Assembly (NCBI RefSeq): GCF_021491375.1
Contig: NZ_JAKEVY010000001.1
Coordinates: 124,001 to 188,000, forward strand
DNA: 64,000 nucleotides
Direction: 5' to 3'
Origin: Flavihumibacter fluminis
GTDB taxonomy: Bacteria; Bacteroidota; Bacteroidia; Chitinophagales; Chitinophagaceae
How positions within the stretch are numbered: the first letter of the stretch is position 1; the number at the start of each line of letters is the position of its first letter. Shown one piece after another: positions 44,446-53,611 of this stretch. The notes beneath the pieces were generated by a model. The model was not told where the DNA came from. It searched no databases and saw only the letters and a list, made by a program, of their open reading frames with translations. A program made the translations under genes and the position numbers.

Positions 44446-45357
44446 TTAATAAAGTCCTTCGATTGATAAATAACGTTCTCCGGTATCATAGTTGAACGTG
44501 AGCACCGTACTGCCTGCAGGGATCTCGGCCAGTTTTTTAGCAACCGCTGCCAGGGATGCGCCGGATGAGATACCCATGAAAATGCCTTCTTCTTTAGCAG
44601 CACGCTGCGCATAAGCAAAAGCATCATCTTTGGAAACCGGGATCACCCCATCGATAACAGCTGCGTTATAAATACCCGGAACAAAACCGGCACCAATACC
44701 CTGGATCGGGTGTGGAGCAGGAGAACCACCACTTAATACGGGTGATAATTCCGGTTCAACAGCAAACACTTTCAGATTAGGGAATTTTTCTTTCAGGATT
44801 TCAGCGCAACCTGTTATATGGCCACCAGTACCAACACCTGTTATCAGGTAATCCAGCCCGTTAGGAAAATCTTTTATGATTTCCTGGGCTGTAGTACGAC
44901 GATGCACTTCGGTATTGGCAGGATTATCAAATTGCTGGGGCATCCATCCGTGTGGAGTGCTTGCAACCAGTTCCTTTGCTTTTTCAATAGCACCTTTCAT
45001 GCCTTTTTCACGGGGCGTCAGTTCAAAACTGGCTCCATACAAACTCATCAGGCGGCGTCTTTCGATGCTCATGCTTTCAGGCATTACCAGGATCAGTTTA
45101 TATCCTTTTACAGCAGCAACCATAGCAAGACCAATACCTGTATTACCGGAAGTTGGCTCGATGATTACACTATCCTTGTGAAGCAGGCCTTTCTTTTCGG
45201 CGTCTTCCACCATTGCAAGCGCAATACGGTCTTTGATACTGGCACCCGGATTAGCTCTTTCCAGTTTGATGTATACAGAATGGTCCGAACCAAAAAGGCG
45301 GTTCAATTTTACATGCGGCGTGTTGCCAATTGTTTCAAGGATGTTTTGTGCAATCAT
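44446..45357 (-). CDS. cysK: Cysteine synthase (O-acetylserine sulfhydrylase)
   Basis: This 303-residue PLP enzyme forms cysteine from O-acetylserine and sulfide. The PLP lysine is in [12 protein letters not shown], the substrate loop is [12 protein letters not shown], and the phosphate-cup glycines are in [10 protein letters not shown]. The Ser in ISSGAS near the C-terminus contacts the pyridine nitrogen. It follows cysE by 27 bp and precedes cysH by 6 bp. CysK versus CysM was not separated from sequence alone. Confidence 0.93.
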   Translation of the reverse strand: MIAQNILETIGNTPHVKLNRLFGSDHSVYIKLERANPGASIKDRIALAMVEDAEKKGLLHKDSVIIEPTSGNTGIGLAMVAAVKGYKLILVMPESMSIERRRLMSLYGASFELTPREKGMKGAIEKAKELVASTPHGWMPQQFDNPANTEVHRRTTAQEIIKDFPNGLDYLITGVGTGGHITGCAEILKEKFPNLKVFAVEPELSPVLSGGSPAPHPIQGIGAGFVPGIYNAAVIDGVIPVSKDDAFAYAQRAAKEEGIFMGISSGASLAAVAKKLAEIPAGSTVLTFNYDTGERYLSIEGLY

Positions 45358-45384
45358 GGTTTCTGATTTAAGGTGAAGGATAAT

Positions 45385-46197
45385 TTATATAACCCAGTTT
45401 AATGGTTCTGTAAAATCTTTTTTGTTCTTAACAGTAATGATGGGCTGGTGATACACTATGCTCATGGCAGGCACTGACTCAACAATGAAACAGTTACCGC
45501 CAATGATGCTATCGCGACCAATAATCGTTTTTCCACCCAGGATCGTACTGTTCGCATACACGATCACGTTATCTTCAATCGTAGGGTGGCGTTTGGTTTC
45601 TGCTTCTTCTTTCTTGACAGCAAGGGCTCCAAAGGTTACGCCCTGGTATACTTTTACATTCTTACCAATTAGGGTGGTTTCTCCAATTACCACACCGGTT
45701 CCATGGTCAATCATAAAGGGCACACCAATAGTGGCGCCTGGGTGAATATCAATACCTGTGGTAGAATGAGCATGTTCACTAATGATCCTGGGGATCAGGG
45801 GAACCTGCAGGCGATACAGGATATTGGCAACCCGGTAGGCGGCAATAGCCTGGAACCCGGGATAAGTAATCACCACTTCTTCAATGGATTTGGCGGCGGG
45901 GTCAAACTGCAGCATAGCAGTGGCATCTTCCAGCAGGCAGGATTTGCAGGCTTCCAGCTCTTCAAAAAAAGCGGTGGCAATTTTTTCTTCATCCAGCTGA
46001 TAGGCTTCACTGAAAGCATACAGAATTTCCAGCAGACTGTTTCTCAAACTGTCAGCTTTCCGCTTGTGTTTGTTTTCGTAATTCTTTTCGTTTTCAACTA
46101 CCGGAAACAGGTATTCGAAAAGATCCAATGAAAATTCAATTACTCTTTTTTTCTGTGGTACCGAAGCACTCAGGATATATCCCTGTTTTAAACTCAT
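45385..46197 (-). CDS. cysE: Serine O-acetyltransferase
   Basis: This 270-residue enzyme makes O-acetylserine for cysteine synthase. The N-terminal helical domain (about 1-125) is followed by a left-handed beta-helix of hexapeptide repeats (GIDIHPGATIGVPFMIDHGTGVVIGE ... GGKTIIGRDSIIGG), with the catalytic His in IDHGTGVVIGET. The tail ends NWVI; an Ile C-terminus is the feature by which SAT tails bind cysteine synthase, so a CysE-CysK complex is possible. Confidence 0.93.
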   Translation of the reverse strand: MSLKQGYILSASVPQKKRVIEFSLDLFEYLFPVVENEKNYENKHKRKADSLRNSLLEILYAFSEAYQLDEEKIATAFFEELEACKSCLLEDATAMLQFDPAAKSIEEVVITYPGFQAIAAYRVANILYRLQVPLIPRIISEHAHSTTGIDIHPGATIGVPFMIDHGTGVVIGETTLIGKNVKVYQGVTFGALAVKKEEAETKRHPTIEDNVIVYANSTILGGKTIIGRDSIIGGNCFIVESVPAMSIVYHQPIITVKNKKDFTEPLNWVI

Positions 46198-46209
46198 TTA
46201 CTTTCGTTT

Positions 46210-47007
46210 TTAGGCAATTCGTTGATGATACTGTTCCTGTATGCTGGCAAACCAGTTGATTTCCTGGTGGTATTTGACAACTTCACCTACTATAATGAGG
46301 GCTGGTGTTCCGATGCCGGCAGCTTCCACCTCCTTACCGATTGTAGTAAGCGTTCCGGTTACCACTTTTTGTTGAGGAAGGCTTCCATTTTCAACAACGG
46401 CCACCAGTGTTTCAACCGATTTTCCGGCATTTACCAGGTGGCTCGCAATTTCGCCAATATTTTTAACCCCCATATAAAAAACAATGGTCCCGTCAAAGGC
46501 TGCCAACATTGGCCAGTCAAAATTCAATCCGGTCTTTTTGCCTTTCTTAGTATGCCCGGTTACAAAGAGCACCATCTGGGACGCATCCCGGTGTGTCATA
46601 GGAATACCACTGTAAGCGCCGGCTGCGAGGGCACTGGTTACACCCGGCACGATTTCAAATTCGATTCCATTCTCTTTTAGAAAAGCTGCTTCTTCTGCAC
46701 CCCTGCCGAAGATCATGGGATCTCCACCCTTTAAGCGAACCACCTGTTTCCCTTCCAGTGCCTTGTCCACCATCCATTGGTTGATGGTTTCCTGTGTGAT
46801 CACAGAACAATAAGGCAACTTGCCTACAAATATTTTTTCCACTCCGGGTTTTGCCCAATCGAGGATGTCCTGGTTCACCAGGTTATCAAACAAAATGGTA
46901 TCAGCCAGCTCAATCACTGCTTTGGCGCGGAGGGTGAGCAGTTGGCTATCACCAGGACCAGCCCCGGTGATATACACTTTTCCAGGTTGTGGGTTTGCGG
47001 GTTTCAT
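46210..47007 (-). CDS. cobA: Uroporphyrinogen-III C-methyltransferase
   Basis: This 265-residue SUMT methylates uroporphyrinogen III twice to precorrin-2. It shows VYITGAGPGDSQLLTLRA, VVRLKGGDPMIFGRGAEE and GIPMTHRD, all diagnostic. It has no CysG N-terminal dehydrogenase/chelatase half; that activity is supplied by the fused domain at 40515-42002. The gene begins 1 bp after the cysI stop codon. Confidence 0.95.
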   Translation of the reverse strand: MKPANPQPGKVYITGAGPGDSQLLTLRAKAVIELADTILFDNLVNQDILDWAKPGVEKIFVGKLPYCSVITQETINQWMVDKALEGKQVVRLKGGDPMIFGRGAEEAAFLKENGIEFEIVPGVTSALAAGAYSGIPMTHRDASQMVLFVTGHTKKGKKTGLNFDWPMLAAFDGTIVFYMGVKNIGEIASHLVNAGKSVETLVAVVENGSLPQQKVVTGTLTTIGKEVEAAGIGTPALIIVGEVVKYHQEINWFASIQEQYHQRIA

Positions 47008-47008
47008 A

Positions 47009-48718
47009 TTATACCAGGTGAAAATCAGCTTTGGAATAATTATGCTTAATGATTTCCTTTCTCACAAGGAAATCTCCGAAATGCTCATTGGGTGTACGTT
47101 CTGCTGCATATTGGGCAATCAGGGGATCCAGTTCAGCCAGGATCTCTTCTTCACTGAGCGCTTCCTTATGTAATACATTCATACGGTCACCATTAAACGA
47201 AGCACCGAGATAGAAGTTATACTTTCCGGGTGCGCGGCCCACAAATCCGATTTCTCCCAGGTAAGGGCGACCGCAACCATTCGGGCAACCTGTCATACGT
47301 ATGGTGATTGGTTGATCAGGAATGCCGTATTTCTCCAGTATCGCGTGAATTTTTGTGATCAGGCTGGGCAGGTAACGTTCTCCTTCAGCATTGGCAAGCG
47401 GACAAAGATTCAATGCCACACAGGCGATGGAATGCTGGTGCAGAGGAGTTACATCCTGGTGGGCTTCCAATCCGTGTTGTACGAGGAGTTCCTGTACTTT
47501 GGGTTTCAGCGCTTCGGATACATTTCCGATTACAATATTCTGGTTACCGGTAAGGCGGAAATCACCACCTTCCAGGATTTCAGCAATCGCACGAAGTCCC
47601 TTGCGCAATTGAAACTGCTCGGTGTCTTTTACCCGACCACCTTCAATATAAAGTGTATTAAACCAGTTGCCATTGGCGCCTTTCACCCAGCCATAGCTGT
47701 CGCCATTGGTGGTGAAAGTATAGGGCTTAGCTGGTTCCAGGTCGTATCCTAATCTTTTATTCAGTTCTGTTTTGACAAAATCCAGTCCCTCTCTTTCGAT
47801 GGTGTATTTGAAGCGGGAGAGTTTTCTGTTTTCCCGGTTGCCATAATCGCGCTGGATGGTAAGCAGTTTCTCACATACATCCACCGCTTTATCAACCGGC
47901 GCATATCCCAGGAGGTTACCCAGGCGGGGGAAGGTATTCTCATCACCAAAGGTCATGCCCATACCACCACCAGCTGTGAAATTGAATCCGGCCAGTTTTC
48001 CGTTTTCTTCAATAGCAATCAAACCAATGTCATGTGCGTACACATCGGTATCGTTATAAGGAGGAATGGCAAAGGTGATTTTAAACTTCCGGGGCAGATA
48101 GGTTTTCCCGTAAATAGGTTCTTCTGTGATATCTTCAACCGGACCAGCCACCTGTTCGTCATTCACCCAGATCTTGTAATATGCTTTTGTCTTCGGAGTA
48201 AGATGTTCACTAACGGCCAGGGCTACCCGTTGAACATCATCGTGAATGTTGGAGGTGTACGGATTCACTGTACACATCACATTCCGGTTTACGTCACCAC
48301 AGGCTGCAATGGAATCCATCAGGGATTCATTGATCTCCTTGATGGTTGGTTTCAGGTTGTGTTTCAGAATACCGTGCAGCTCGAAAGCCTGGCGGGTAGT
48401 GAGTTTCAGGGTAGGCATCCCGTATTTGTCGGCCAGGTTGTCCATGGTAATCCACTGAGCCGGACTAGCAACACCACCTGGCACGCGCACCCTTATCATG
48501 AAGGAATACAGGGGTTCCAGTTTCTGTGCCTTTCTTTCTTTGTCCAGTTCGCGATCGCTCTGTACATAACTGCCATGAAACTTGATGAGTTGCTGGTCCT
48601 GCGCATACAGGTTACCGGTAACCTCATCTTTCAGGCTGTCCTGAATGGTACCTTCCAGAAAGCGGCTTCTTTCCTTTATGTGTTCAACTTCACTGAGTTT
48701 GGATTTATCCTGATTCAT
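47009..48718 (-). CDS. cysI: Assimilatory sulfite reductase hemoprotein subunit
   Basis: CysI reduces sulfite to sulfide with six electrons on a siroheme coupled to a [4Fe-4S] cluster. The 569-residue protein has both nitrite/sulfite reductase ferredoxin-like repeats. The cluster cysteines are Cys433, Cys439 (CVALNLC), Cys478 and Cys482 (TGCPNGC), almost the same positions as in E. coli. Anion-site basic residues occur in KLTTRQAFELHG. The gap to cysJ is filled by a periodic repeat. Confidence 0.96.
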   Translation of the reverse strand: MNQDKSKLSEVEHIKERSRFLEGTIQDSLKDEVTGNLYAQDQQLIKFHGSYVQSDRELDKERKAQKLEPLYSFMIRVRVPGGVASPAQWITMDNLADKYGMPTLKLTTRQAFELHGILKHNLKPTIKEINESLMDSIAACGDVNRNVMCTVNPYTSNIHDDVQRVALAVSEHLTPKTKAYYKIWVNDEQVAGPVEDITEEPIYGKTYLPRKFKITFAIPPYNDTDVYAHDIGLIAIEENGKLAGFNFTAGGGMGMTFGDENTFPRLGNLLGYAPVDKAVDVCEKLLTIQRDYGNRENRKLSRFKYTIEREGLDFVKTELNKRLGYDLEPAKPYTFTTNGDSYGWVKGANGNWFNTLYIEGGRVKDTEQFQLRKGLRAIAEILEGGDFRLTGNQNIVIGNVSEALKPKVQELLVQHGLEAHQDVTPLHQHSIACVALNLCPLANAEGERYLPSLITKIHAILEKYGIPDQPITIRMTGCPNGCGRPYLGEIGFVGRAPGKYNFYLGASFNGDRMNVLHKEALSEEEILAELDPLIAQYAAERTPNEHFGDFLVRKEIIKHNYSKADFHLV

Positions 48719-48720
48719 GT

Positions 48721-48799
48721 GGAATTATGAATTATGAATTATGAATTTTGAATTGGGTCTCACTTCCTACTTCTCACGTCTCACGTCTGACGTCTCACT
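48721..48799 (-). repeat. Composite periodic repeat, copy B, in the cysJ-cysI gap
   Basis: From 48721 to about 48755 GAATTAT units recur; from about 48757 to 48799 TCTCACGTCTCACGTCTGACG units recur, running up to the cysJ stop codon. Read on the minus strand it has the same GTGAGACG-then-TTCATA order as copy A at 5254-5331. It fills the only long gap of the operon's first part. Confidence 0.75.
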
Positions 48800-50656
48800 T
48801 TAATAGGTGTCCTCCTGGTAGCGGCCAGTTTTCACCAGTTGTTTGACGTAGTCCTGAGCTGCTTCGGGTTCGAGTTGGCCCTGTTCCTGCACAATCTGGA
48901 TGAGAGTTTGTTTCACATCTTTCGCCATGCGTTTGGCATCCCCGCAGACATAAAAATGAGCCCCTTCCTGCAGCCACTGGTATAGCTCCTGCGCATGTTG
49001 CTGCATCCTATGCTGTACATAGATTTTTTTATCGGTATCTCTTGAGAAGGCAGTATTCATGTGCGTCAGGCTACCCTGCTTGAGGAAACGTTGCCACTCT
49101 GTCTGATAGAGAAAATCGGTAGTGAAATGCTGATCCCCAAAGAAGAGCCAGCTTTTTCCGGAAGCGCCGGTTTCAGCACGCTGCTCTACAAAAGCGCGGA
49201 AGGGAGCAATACCGGTTCCGGGTCCCACCATAATAATGGGGGTATCCTGGTTTTCCGGAAGGCGGAAGGATTCATTGGTATCAATGAAAACGGAAACCTG
49301 CTGTCCGGGTTGCAACACATCTGCAATGAAATTGGAAGCTACTCCCCTGTGTTCGCGGTTGTTGTTGCTATAAACTACCCGCCCAACAGTCAGATGTACT
49401 TCTTCGGGATGTGCTTCCAGTGAACTTGCGATGGAATAGAGCCTGGGCTGCAGGGGCAATAAAATAGCAGCAAACTGTTCTTCATTCAGTGTGCTGGGGA
49501 ATTCCTGTAAAACGTCCCAGATATCCTTTCCATATACAAAAGATGAAAGCGCCTGTTTGTCTGCCAGAATGGAATTTAACTGATGCGCCTGGGCCGGATC
49601 ATCTACGAACGCTGAATAGGCTGCCAGGAAGGAGCCACTCACCGTCGTAAGTTCTGCCTGTTTTTGCAGGAACTCAAAAAGGCTGATATCCGTGTCTTTT
49701 ATTTGCAGGCGGGTATCGGGATTGAATTTCTTAAACGCGAGCAGTCCTTCCACCAGACTGGAATGATTTTCCACCCAAACACCCAGGGTATCTCCCGGCT
49801 GGTACTGCAGTCCGCTACCTTCGAGTGATAATTCGAGGTGATAGGTTTGTTTCGCGGAGCCGCGCCCATTTAGCTGAATATTCTCCAGCACAGTGGCAGC
49901 AAAAGGATTTTTTCGGTTATAGGTAACAGTTGCTTCTTTTAATTGTCCGTTACCATTCACATGCGTAATAGCGCTGACTGCAGGTTGTGCTGTACCAAAG
50001 CTTTCCTGTACCTTATTAATTACGGCTTCAATCCAGGCTTCGGCTGTTTCTTCATAATCCACGTCTGCTTCAAAGCGATCCAGCAGGCGGGTTGCTTTCA
50101 AGGCACCAAGGCGACTATCAAAATCGCGGCCCGTTTGGCAATAGCTGGCATAACTTTTATCTCCTAAAGCGAGCACGGCAAATTTGGTATTGGGCAGTGC
50201 GGGAGCCTTTCTGTTATTAATAAATGCATGCAGGTCTTCTGCTGCGGGGGGAGGATCTCCTTCGCCGTGGGTGCTGACTACCACGAGCAGCCATTTTTCG
50301 TCCTTCAGGCGATTGCCCTGGTAGGCGTTCATGTCCTGCAAAACGGTGGTAAATCCACGTGCAATCAGTTTATCGTGCAGATTTTTAGCTACTTTCTTGG
50401 AGTTGCCACTTTTGGAACCATACAAAACGGTAATACTATCCTGTGCTGCGATGGGTTCGGTGGTAATGGATTCCTGTGGTACCGGGATCCGGTTGATCAG
50501 TTGAAGCAGTTGCTGGTTGCTGTGCTGGAGTCCCGTCAGATAACCTGCCAGCCATTGCAATTGTTGGGAATTGAAATGCTGAATAATTTCCTGCACCTGT
50601 TTTTGTTCCTGGGAGGAAAATAAGTTCGACGGAAGGGCTACGCTCGCATTACTCAT
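48800..50656 (-). CDS. cysJ: Sulfite reductase flavoprotein subunit
   Basis: CysJ passes electrons from NADPH through FAD and FMN to CysI. The 618-residue protein has an N-terminal helical stretch, a flavodoxin domain (about 75-215: TVLYGSKSGNSKKVA, VVSTHGEGDPPPAA), an FAD-binding domain with RLYSIASS (the RxYS motif) and GVASNFIAD, and a C-terminal NADPH domain with MVGPGTGIAPFRAF, FFGDQH and the terminal YQEDTY. It is the first gene of the sulfate operon, with a promoter and a candidate operator upstream. Confidence 0.96.
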   Translation of the reverse strand: MSNASVALPSNLFSSQEQKQVQEIIQHFNSQQLQWLAGYLTGLQHSNQQLLQLINRIPVPQESITTEPIAAQDSITVLYGSKSGNSKKVAKNLHDKLIARGFTTVLQDMNAYQGNRLKDEKWLLVVVSTHGEGDPPPAAEDLHAFINNRKAPALPNTKFAVLALGDKSYASYCQTGRDFDSRLGALKATRLLDRFEADVDYEETAEAWIEAVINKVQESFGTAQPAVSAITHVNGNGQLKEATVTYNRKNPFAATVLENIQLNGRGSAKQTYHLELSLEGSGLQYQPGDTLGVWVENHSSLVEGLLAFKKFNPDTRLQIKDTDISLFEFLQKQAELTTVSGSFLAAYSAFVDDPAQAHQLNSILADKQALSSFVYGKDIWDVLQEFPSTLNEEQFAAILLPLQPRLYSIASSLEAHPEEVHLTVGRVVYSNNNREHRGVASNFIADVLQPGQQVSVFIDTNESFRLPENQDTPIIMVGPGTGIAPFRAFVEQRAETGASGKSWLFFGDQHFTTDFLYQTEWQRFLKQGSLTHMNTAFSRDTDKKIYVQHRMQQHAQELYQWLQEGAHFYVCGDAKRMAKDVKQTLIQIVQEQGQLEPEAAQDYVKQLVKTGRYQEDTY

Positions 50657-50727
50657 AGTTCAGAGGTGTTTTTCTGCTAAGCAGTTCCACTTAAACGCTG
50701 AAGAACTGCTCAGATTGTTTAACGGAC

Positions 50728-50735
50728 CAAAATTA
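50728..50735 (-). promoter_or_regulatory. Sulfate operon promoter -7 box (TAATTTTG)
   Basis: It fits TAnnTTTG on the minus strand, 71 bp upstream of the cysJ ATG. The region where a -33 element would lie is occupied by the inverted repeat at 50743-50765. Confidence 0.65.
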
Positions 50736-50742
50736 TACACTA

Positions 50743-50765
50743 AAAACGATAATTCCTATAGTTTT
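50743..50765. promoter_or_regulatory. 9-5-9 inverted repeat, candidate Rrf2 operator
   Basis: AAAACGATA and TATAGTTTT are complementary in 8 of 9 positions and are separated by 5 bp. The centre lies about 33 bp upstream of the expected transcription start of cysJ, so a bound dimer would block RNA polymerase. The Rrf2 regulator is encoded just upstream. Confidence 0.6.
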
Positions 50766-50831
50766 AATAGATGTTTTAGACTAATGGAAAAAATAGAAGT
50801 AATTGAATGTTTAATAAGCACTTACAAATTG

Positions 50832-51278
50832 TTAAATAACAAAATCCGAAGGATCCTGGTAATCATTCTGCATGAGGTGCTGGAGGGTTTTACCCTCAAT
50901 TACCTGCAGCGTGGCATCTCTGACTTCAAGGAAAATCAGGCGGATATTACAGGTGGCTTCCGGGTAAGGACAAAGCCTGCAGGGTTCATAAAATTTCTTA
51001 CTCACGCAGGGAAGTAGTGCAATGGGACCATCCATCAGCCGCAAGATGGTAACCATGGGAATCTCTCTTGGGGGCTTCAGCAGGTAGTAGCCACCATTTT
51101 TGCCAGCCTTACTGCCAAGTATACCCGCTTTTCTAAGTTCCAGTAAGATGGCTTCCAGAAATTTGGCAGGGATTTTTCTTTTCTCGGCAATCTGGTTAAT
51201 AGGAATAAAGCCCTGCTGGTAATGTTCTCCCAGGTAGGTTAGGGCATGAATGGCATATTGAGCTTTTGCAGACAGCAT
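50832..51278 (-). CDS. Rrf2 family transcriptional regulator, four-cysteine subtype
   Basis: This 148-residue protein has the Rrf2 winged helix at residues 1-70 (KAQYAIHALTYLGEH, IPAKFLEAILLELRKAGILGSKAGKNGGYYL) and a dimerisation helix. Four cysteines (Cys91, Cys100, Cys103, Cys110) form a C-x8-C-x2-C-x6-C set that differs from the IscR pattern and could bind a metal or Fe-S cluster, or sense thiols. Its position upstream of the sulfate operon and the palindrome at the cysJ promoter suggest that it controls that operon. A box TATTTTG, one base shorter than consensus, lies 10 bp before the ATG. Confidence 0.88.
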   Translation of the reverse strand: MLSAKAQYAIHALTYLGEHYQQGFIPINQIAEKRKIPAKFLEAILLELRKAGILGSKAGKNGGYYLLKPPREIPMVTILRLMDGPIALLPCVSKKFYEPCRLCPYPEATCNIRLIFLEVRDATLQVIEGKTLQHLMQNDYQDPSDFVI

Positions 51279-51309
51279 GATCTGGCAGCAAAATACTATT
51301 TCTTTTCAA

Positions 51310-52509
51310 TTAGGAAGAAACAGTAGCCGTTCCGTTGGAAAGCTGGCAGATGATGGGCGTAGGAGTTTTTGAAAATTTCTGCTGATAGGCATTCGAAATC
51401 CTCTCCACCACTTCATTGATAAAGGATTTGCGGATCAGGTTGATGGTGCAGCCACCAAAGCCTCCTCCCATCATCCGGGAGCCAATGATGCTGTGTTCGA
51501 GTCGCGCCAGTTCTACCAGGTAATCCAGTTCGGGACAGGAAACTTCGTACAGTTTACTCAAACCAACATGGGAAGCAAACATTTTCTTTCCAAAGGAAAC
51601 GAGGTCGTTTCTCCGGAGGGCTTCACAACCCACCTGCAGACGAAGATTTTCTTCCACCACATATTTGCAACGATGGTAAACCAGGTCAGGAACCTGGTCT
51701 TTGAGGGTATATTCAATCATCGCGCGATTGGCATCGCGCAGGCTATTCACATGCGGATATACTTTACGAAGTGCCTTCACTCCCATTTCACATTGTTCCC
51801 GGCGCACATTGTATTCACTGCTGGCCAGGCTGTGTTTTACCTGTGAATCCAGCAGGAGAATAGCATACTGGTCTAGTGCAAGGGGAATGTATTCGTATTT
51901 AAGATTGCGGCAGTCGAGCAGGATGGCTTTGTCCTTCATTCCAAACATGGAGGCAAACTGGTCCATTATTCCGCACTGTACGCCAACAAATCTATTTTCT
52001 GCTGCCTGGGACAATTGCACCAGTTCAATTTTTGGCCAGCTTAATTGCTTGAGCTCATTAATTGCGTGTGCCAGTCCGCATTCAATAGCCGCAGAAGAAG
52101 AGAGTCCGGCTCCTGAGGGGATATCACCCCCAAAGCAGAGATCCATCCCAAAAAGCTCCACTCCACGTTCATCAAATTCCCTGAGCACACCCAGTAGAAA
52201 ATCCGGCCATTGCAGTTGGCTTTTTTCCCATTTTCCCAGCTTACCGGTATAGGAGCTGGCAAAATCTGCGGCAAAAAAATGCAATTCTTTGTCTTTGCGT
52301 TTCCGGATCGCGATATGAATGTATTTATCAATAGCGGCGGGCAAAACAAATCCCAGGTTATAATCGGTATGTTCGCCAATCAGGTTAATCCGGCCAGGAG
52401 AACTGACCAATATATCGGGAGAATGGCCAAACCGGGTAGAAAATTCCCTTGCAATATGGGTATGGGCCGCCAATGAGCTAGTTGTTCGGGTAGTACTCGA
52501 AGAATCCAT
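51310..52509 (-). CDS. galK: Galactokinase
   Basis: This 399-residue GHMP kinase phosphorylates galactose at C1. It shows the galactokinase signature GRINLIGEHTDYN, the ATP motif IPSGAGLSSSAAIE, the catalytic Asp in GIMDQFAS and the third motif RMMGGGFGGCTINL. It ends 31 bp before the Rrf2 gene on the same strand and is divergent from an AraC regulator; no other Leloir gene is present. Confidence 0.95.
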   Translation of the reverse strand: MDSSSTTRTTSSLAAHTHIAREFSTRFGHSPDILVSSPGRINLIGEHTDYNLGFVLPAAIDKYIHIAIRKRKDKELHFFAADFASSYTGKLGKWEKSQLQWPDFLLGVLREFDERGVELFGMDLCFGGDIPSGAGLSSSAAIECGLAHAINELKQLSWPKIELVQLSQAAENRFVGVQCGIMDQFASMFGMKDKAILLDCRNLKYEYIPLALDQYAILLLDSQVKHSLASSEYNVRREQCEMGVKALRKVYPHVNSLRDANRAMIEYTLKDQVPDLVYHRCKYVVEENLRLQVGCEALRRNDLVSFGKKMFASHVGLSKLYEVSCPELDYLVELARLEHSIIGSRMMGGGFGGCTINLIRKSFINEVVERISNAYQQKFSKTPTPIICQLSNGTATVSS

Positions 52510-52689
52510 GAATCGTTGATTGCAGTAAACCTCCTAAATTAATACAAAAGGGCAAGACCGGATTGGTTTCTTTTTATTCCCTGTTTCTTCCTCTATTTTA
52601 ACCTCCTGTAGTGCTAATAGGTGAAAATTCAGTAAGTTTAAAGTGAATATTTAAGAAGGCTCTTATTTCTCACCCCGATTGTTTGCAAC

Positions 52690-53580
52690 ATGAAAATTCT
52701 ACAGACTGAAATTGCACCGAAGATAAATAGTATGTTCTCGGTGATGGAAAGAAAAGAATCATTTTTCAGTGCTCCCCTGCATGTACACCCGGAATTTGAG
52801 TTGGTGTACATCAAAGAGAGTTATGGAAAGCGGATTGTTGGAAACCAGATAGAACGGTTTGAAGCTGGAGATATGGTGCTGATTGGTCCTTCCCTCCCCC
52901 ATATCTGGATCAATGACGACAGTTTTATCAATGGGCAGGCCGGCACTACGGCAACTTCTATTGTACTGTATTTTCATCCCCAGTTATTTGAGTGCGGGTT
53001 ATTTGATTTACCGGAAGCGGAGAGCCTGAAAAATATGCTTCGGGTATCGAAACTGGGAATTGCCATCCAGCATGAAACCCGCGATAAGGTGGCAGCAAAA
53101 ATAGAACAGATATTGCATGCGCAGGGATTCCAGCGGATCCTGCTCTTATTGGAAATTCTGCAGTTATTATCAGAATCTACCGAATTGGCACAGATTAATG
53201 CAACTGAATTTGTGCATTATGATAACAAGAGTGAAAAAGATCGCCTCTGTGAAGTGTACCGGTATGTGCATGAAAATTTCCGTTCGGATATTCAGTTGAA
53301 AGATGTGGCACGACTCACCAATCTTACTCCCCAGAGTTTCTGCCGACTGTTCAAAAAAAGAAACAACCTGCATTTTGTAGAATATCTCAACCAGGTGCGT
53401 ATCAGCAATGCCTGCCGGTTGTTGCTTGACAGCGACTGGACCATTTCAGAGATCGCTTACAACTGTGGTTACAAAACAATTTCCAACTTCAATAAACTCT
53501 TCAAGGAAACCACCGGTCTATCGCCTAAGCGTTACCGTGAGCAGGCCATCGTAAATGTGCCCCTGCAGGAAGCAAGCTGA
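52690..53580 (+). CDS. AraC family transcriptional regulator
   Basis: This 296-residue protein has an N-terminal cupin sensor domain (about 15-130: APLHVHPEFELVYI, FEAGDMVLIGPSLPHIW) and a C-terminal pair of helix-turn-helix motifs (about 190-290: IQLKDVARLTNLTPQSFCRLFKKR and WTISEIAYNCGYKTISNFNKLFKETTGLSPKRYR). The cupin HVHPEFEL pattern is typical of sugar-responsive members. It is divergent from galK across a 180-bp region containing two AACCTCCT words (52528 and 52600), so it may regulate galactose use. Confidence 0.9.
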   Translation: MKILQTEIAPKINSMFSVMERKESFFSAPLHVHPEFELVYIKESYGKRIVGNQIERFEAGDMVLIGPSLPHIWINDDSFINGQAGTTATSIVLYFHPQLFECGLFDLPEAESLKNMLRVSKLGIAIQHETRDKVAAKIEQILHAQGFQRILLLLEILQLLSESTELAQINATEFVHYDNKSEKDRLCEVYRYVHENFRSDIQLKDVARLTNLTPQSFCRLFKKRNNLHFVEYLNQVRISNACRLLLDSDWTISEIAYNCGYKTISNFNKLFKETTGLSPKRYREQAIVNVPLQEAS

Positions 53581-53611
53581 TCAGGGTGAAATAACAATAC
53601 GACTGATTTTG

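Noticed and set aside
46777-48730. Plus-strand open frames opposite the sulfate operon
   Set aside because: They lie fully antisense to well-identified cobA and cysI and show no recognisable family.
51490-51510. tRNA-like TTCGAGTC segment
   Set aside because: It lies inside galK and no acceptor or anticodon stem can be formed around it; no tRNA was found in the window.
52528-52607. Two AACCTCCT words between galK and the AraC gene as an operator pair
   Set aside because: Only eight bases agree and they are 72 bp apart; kept as a note in the AraC entry and not called as a site.
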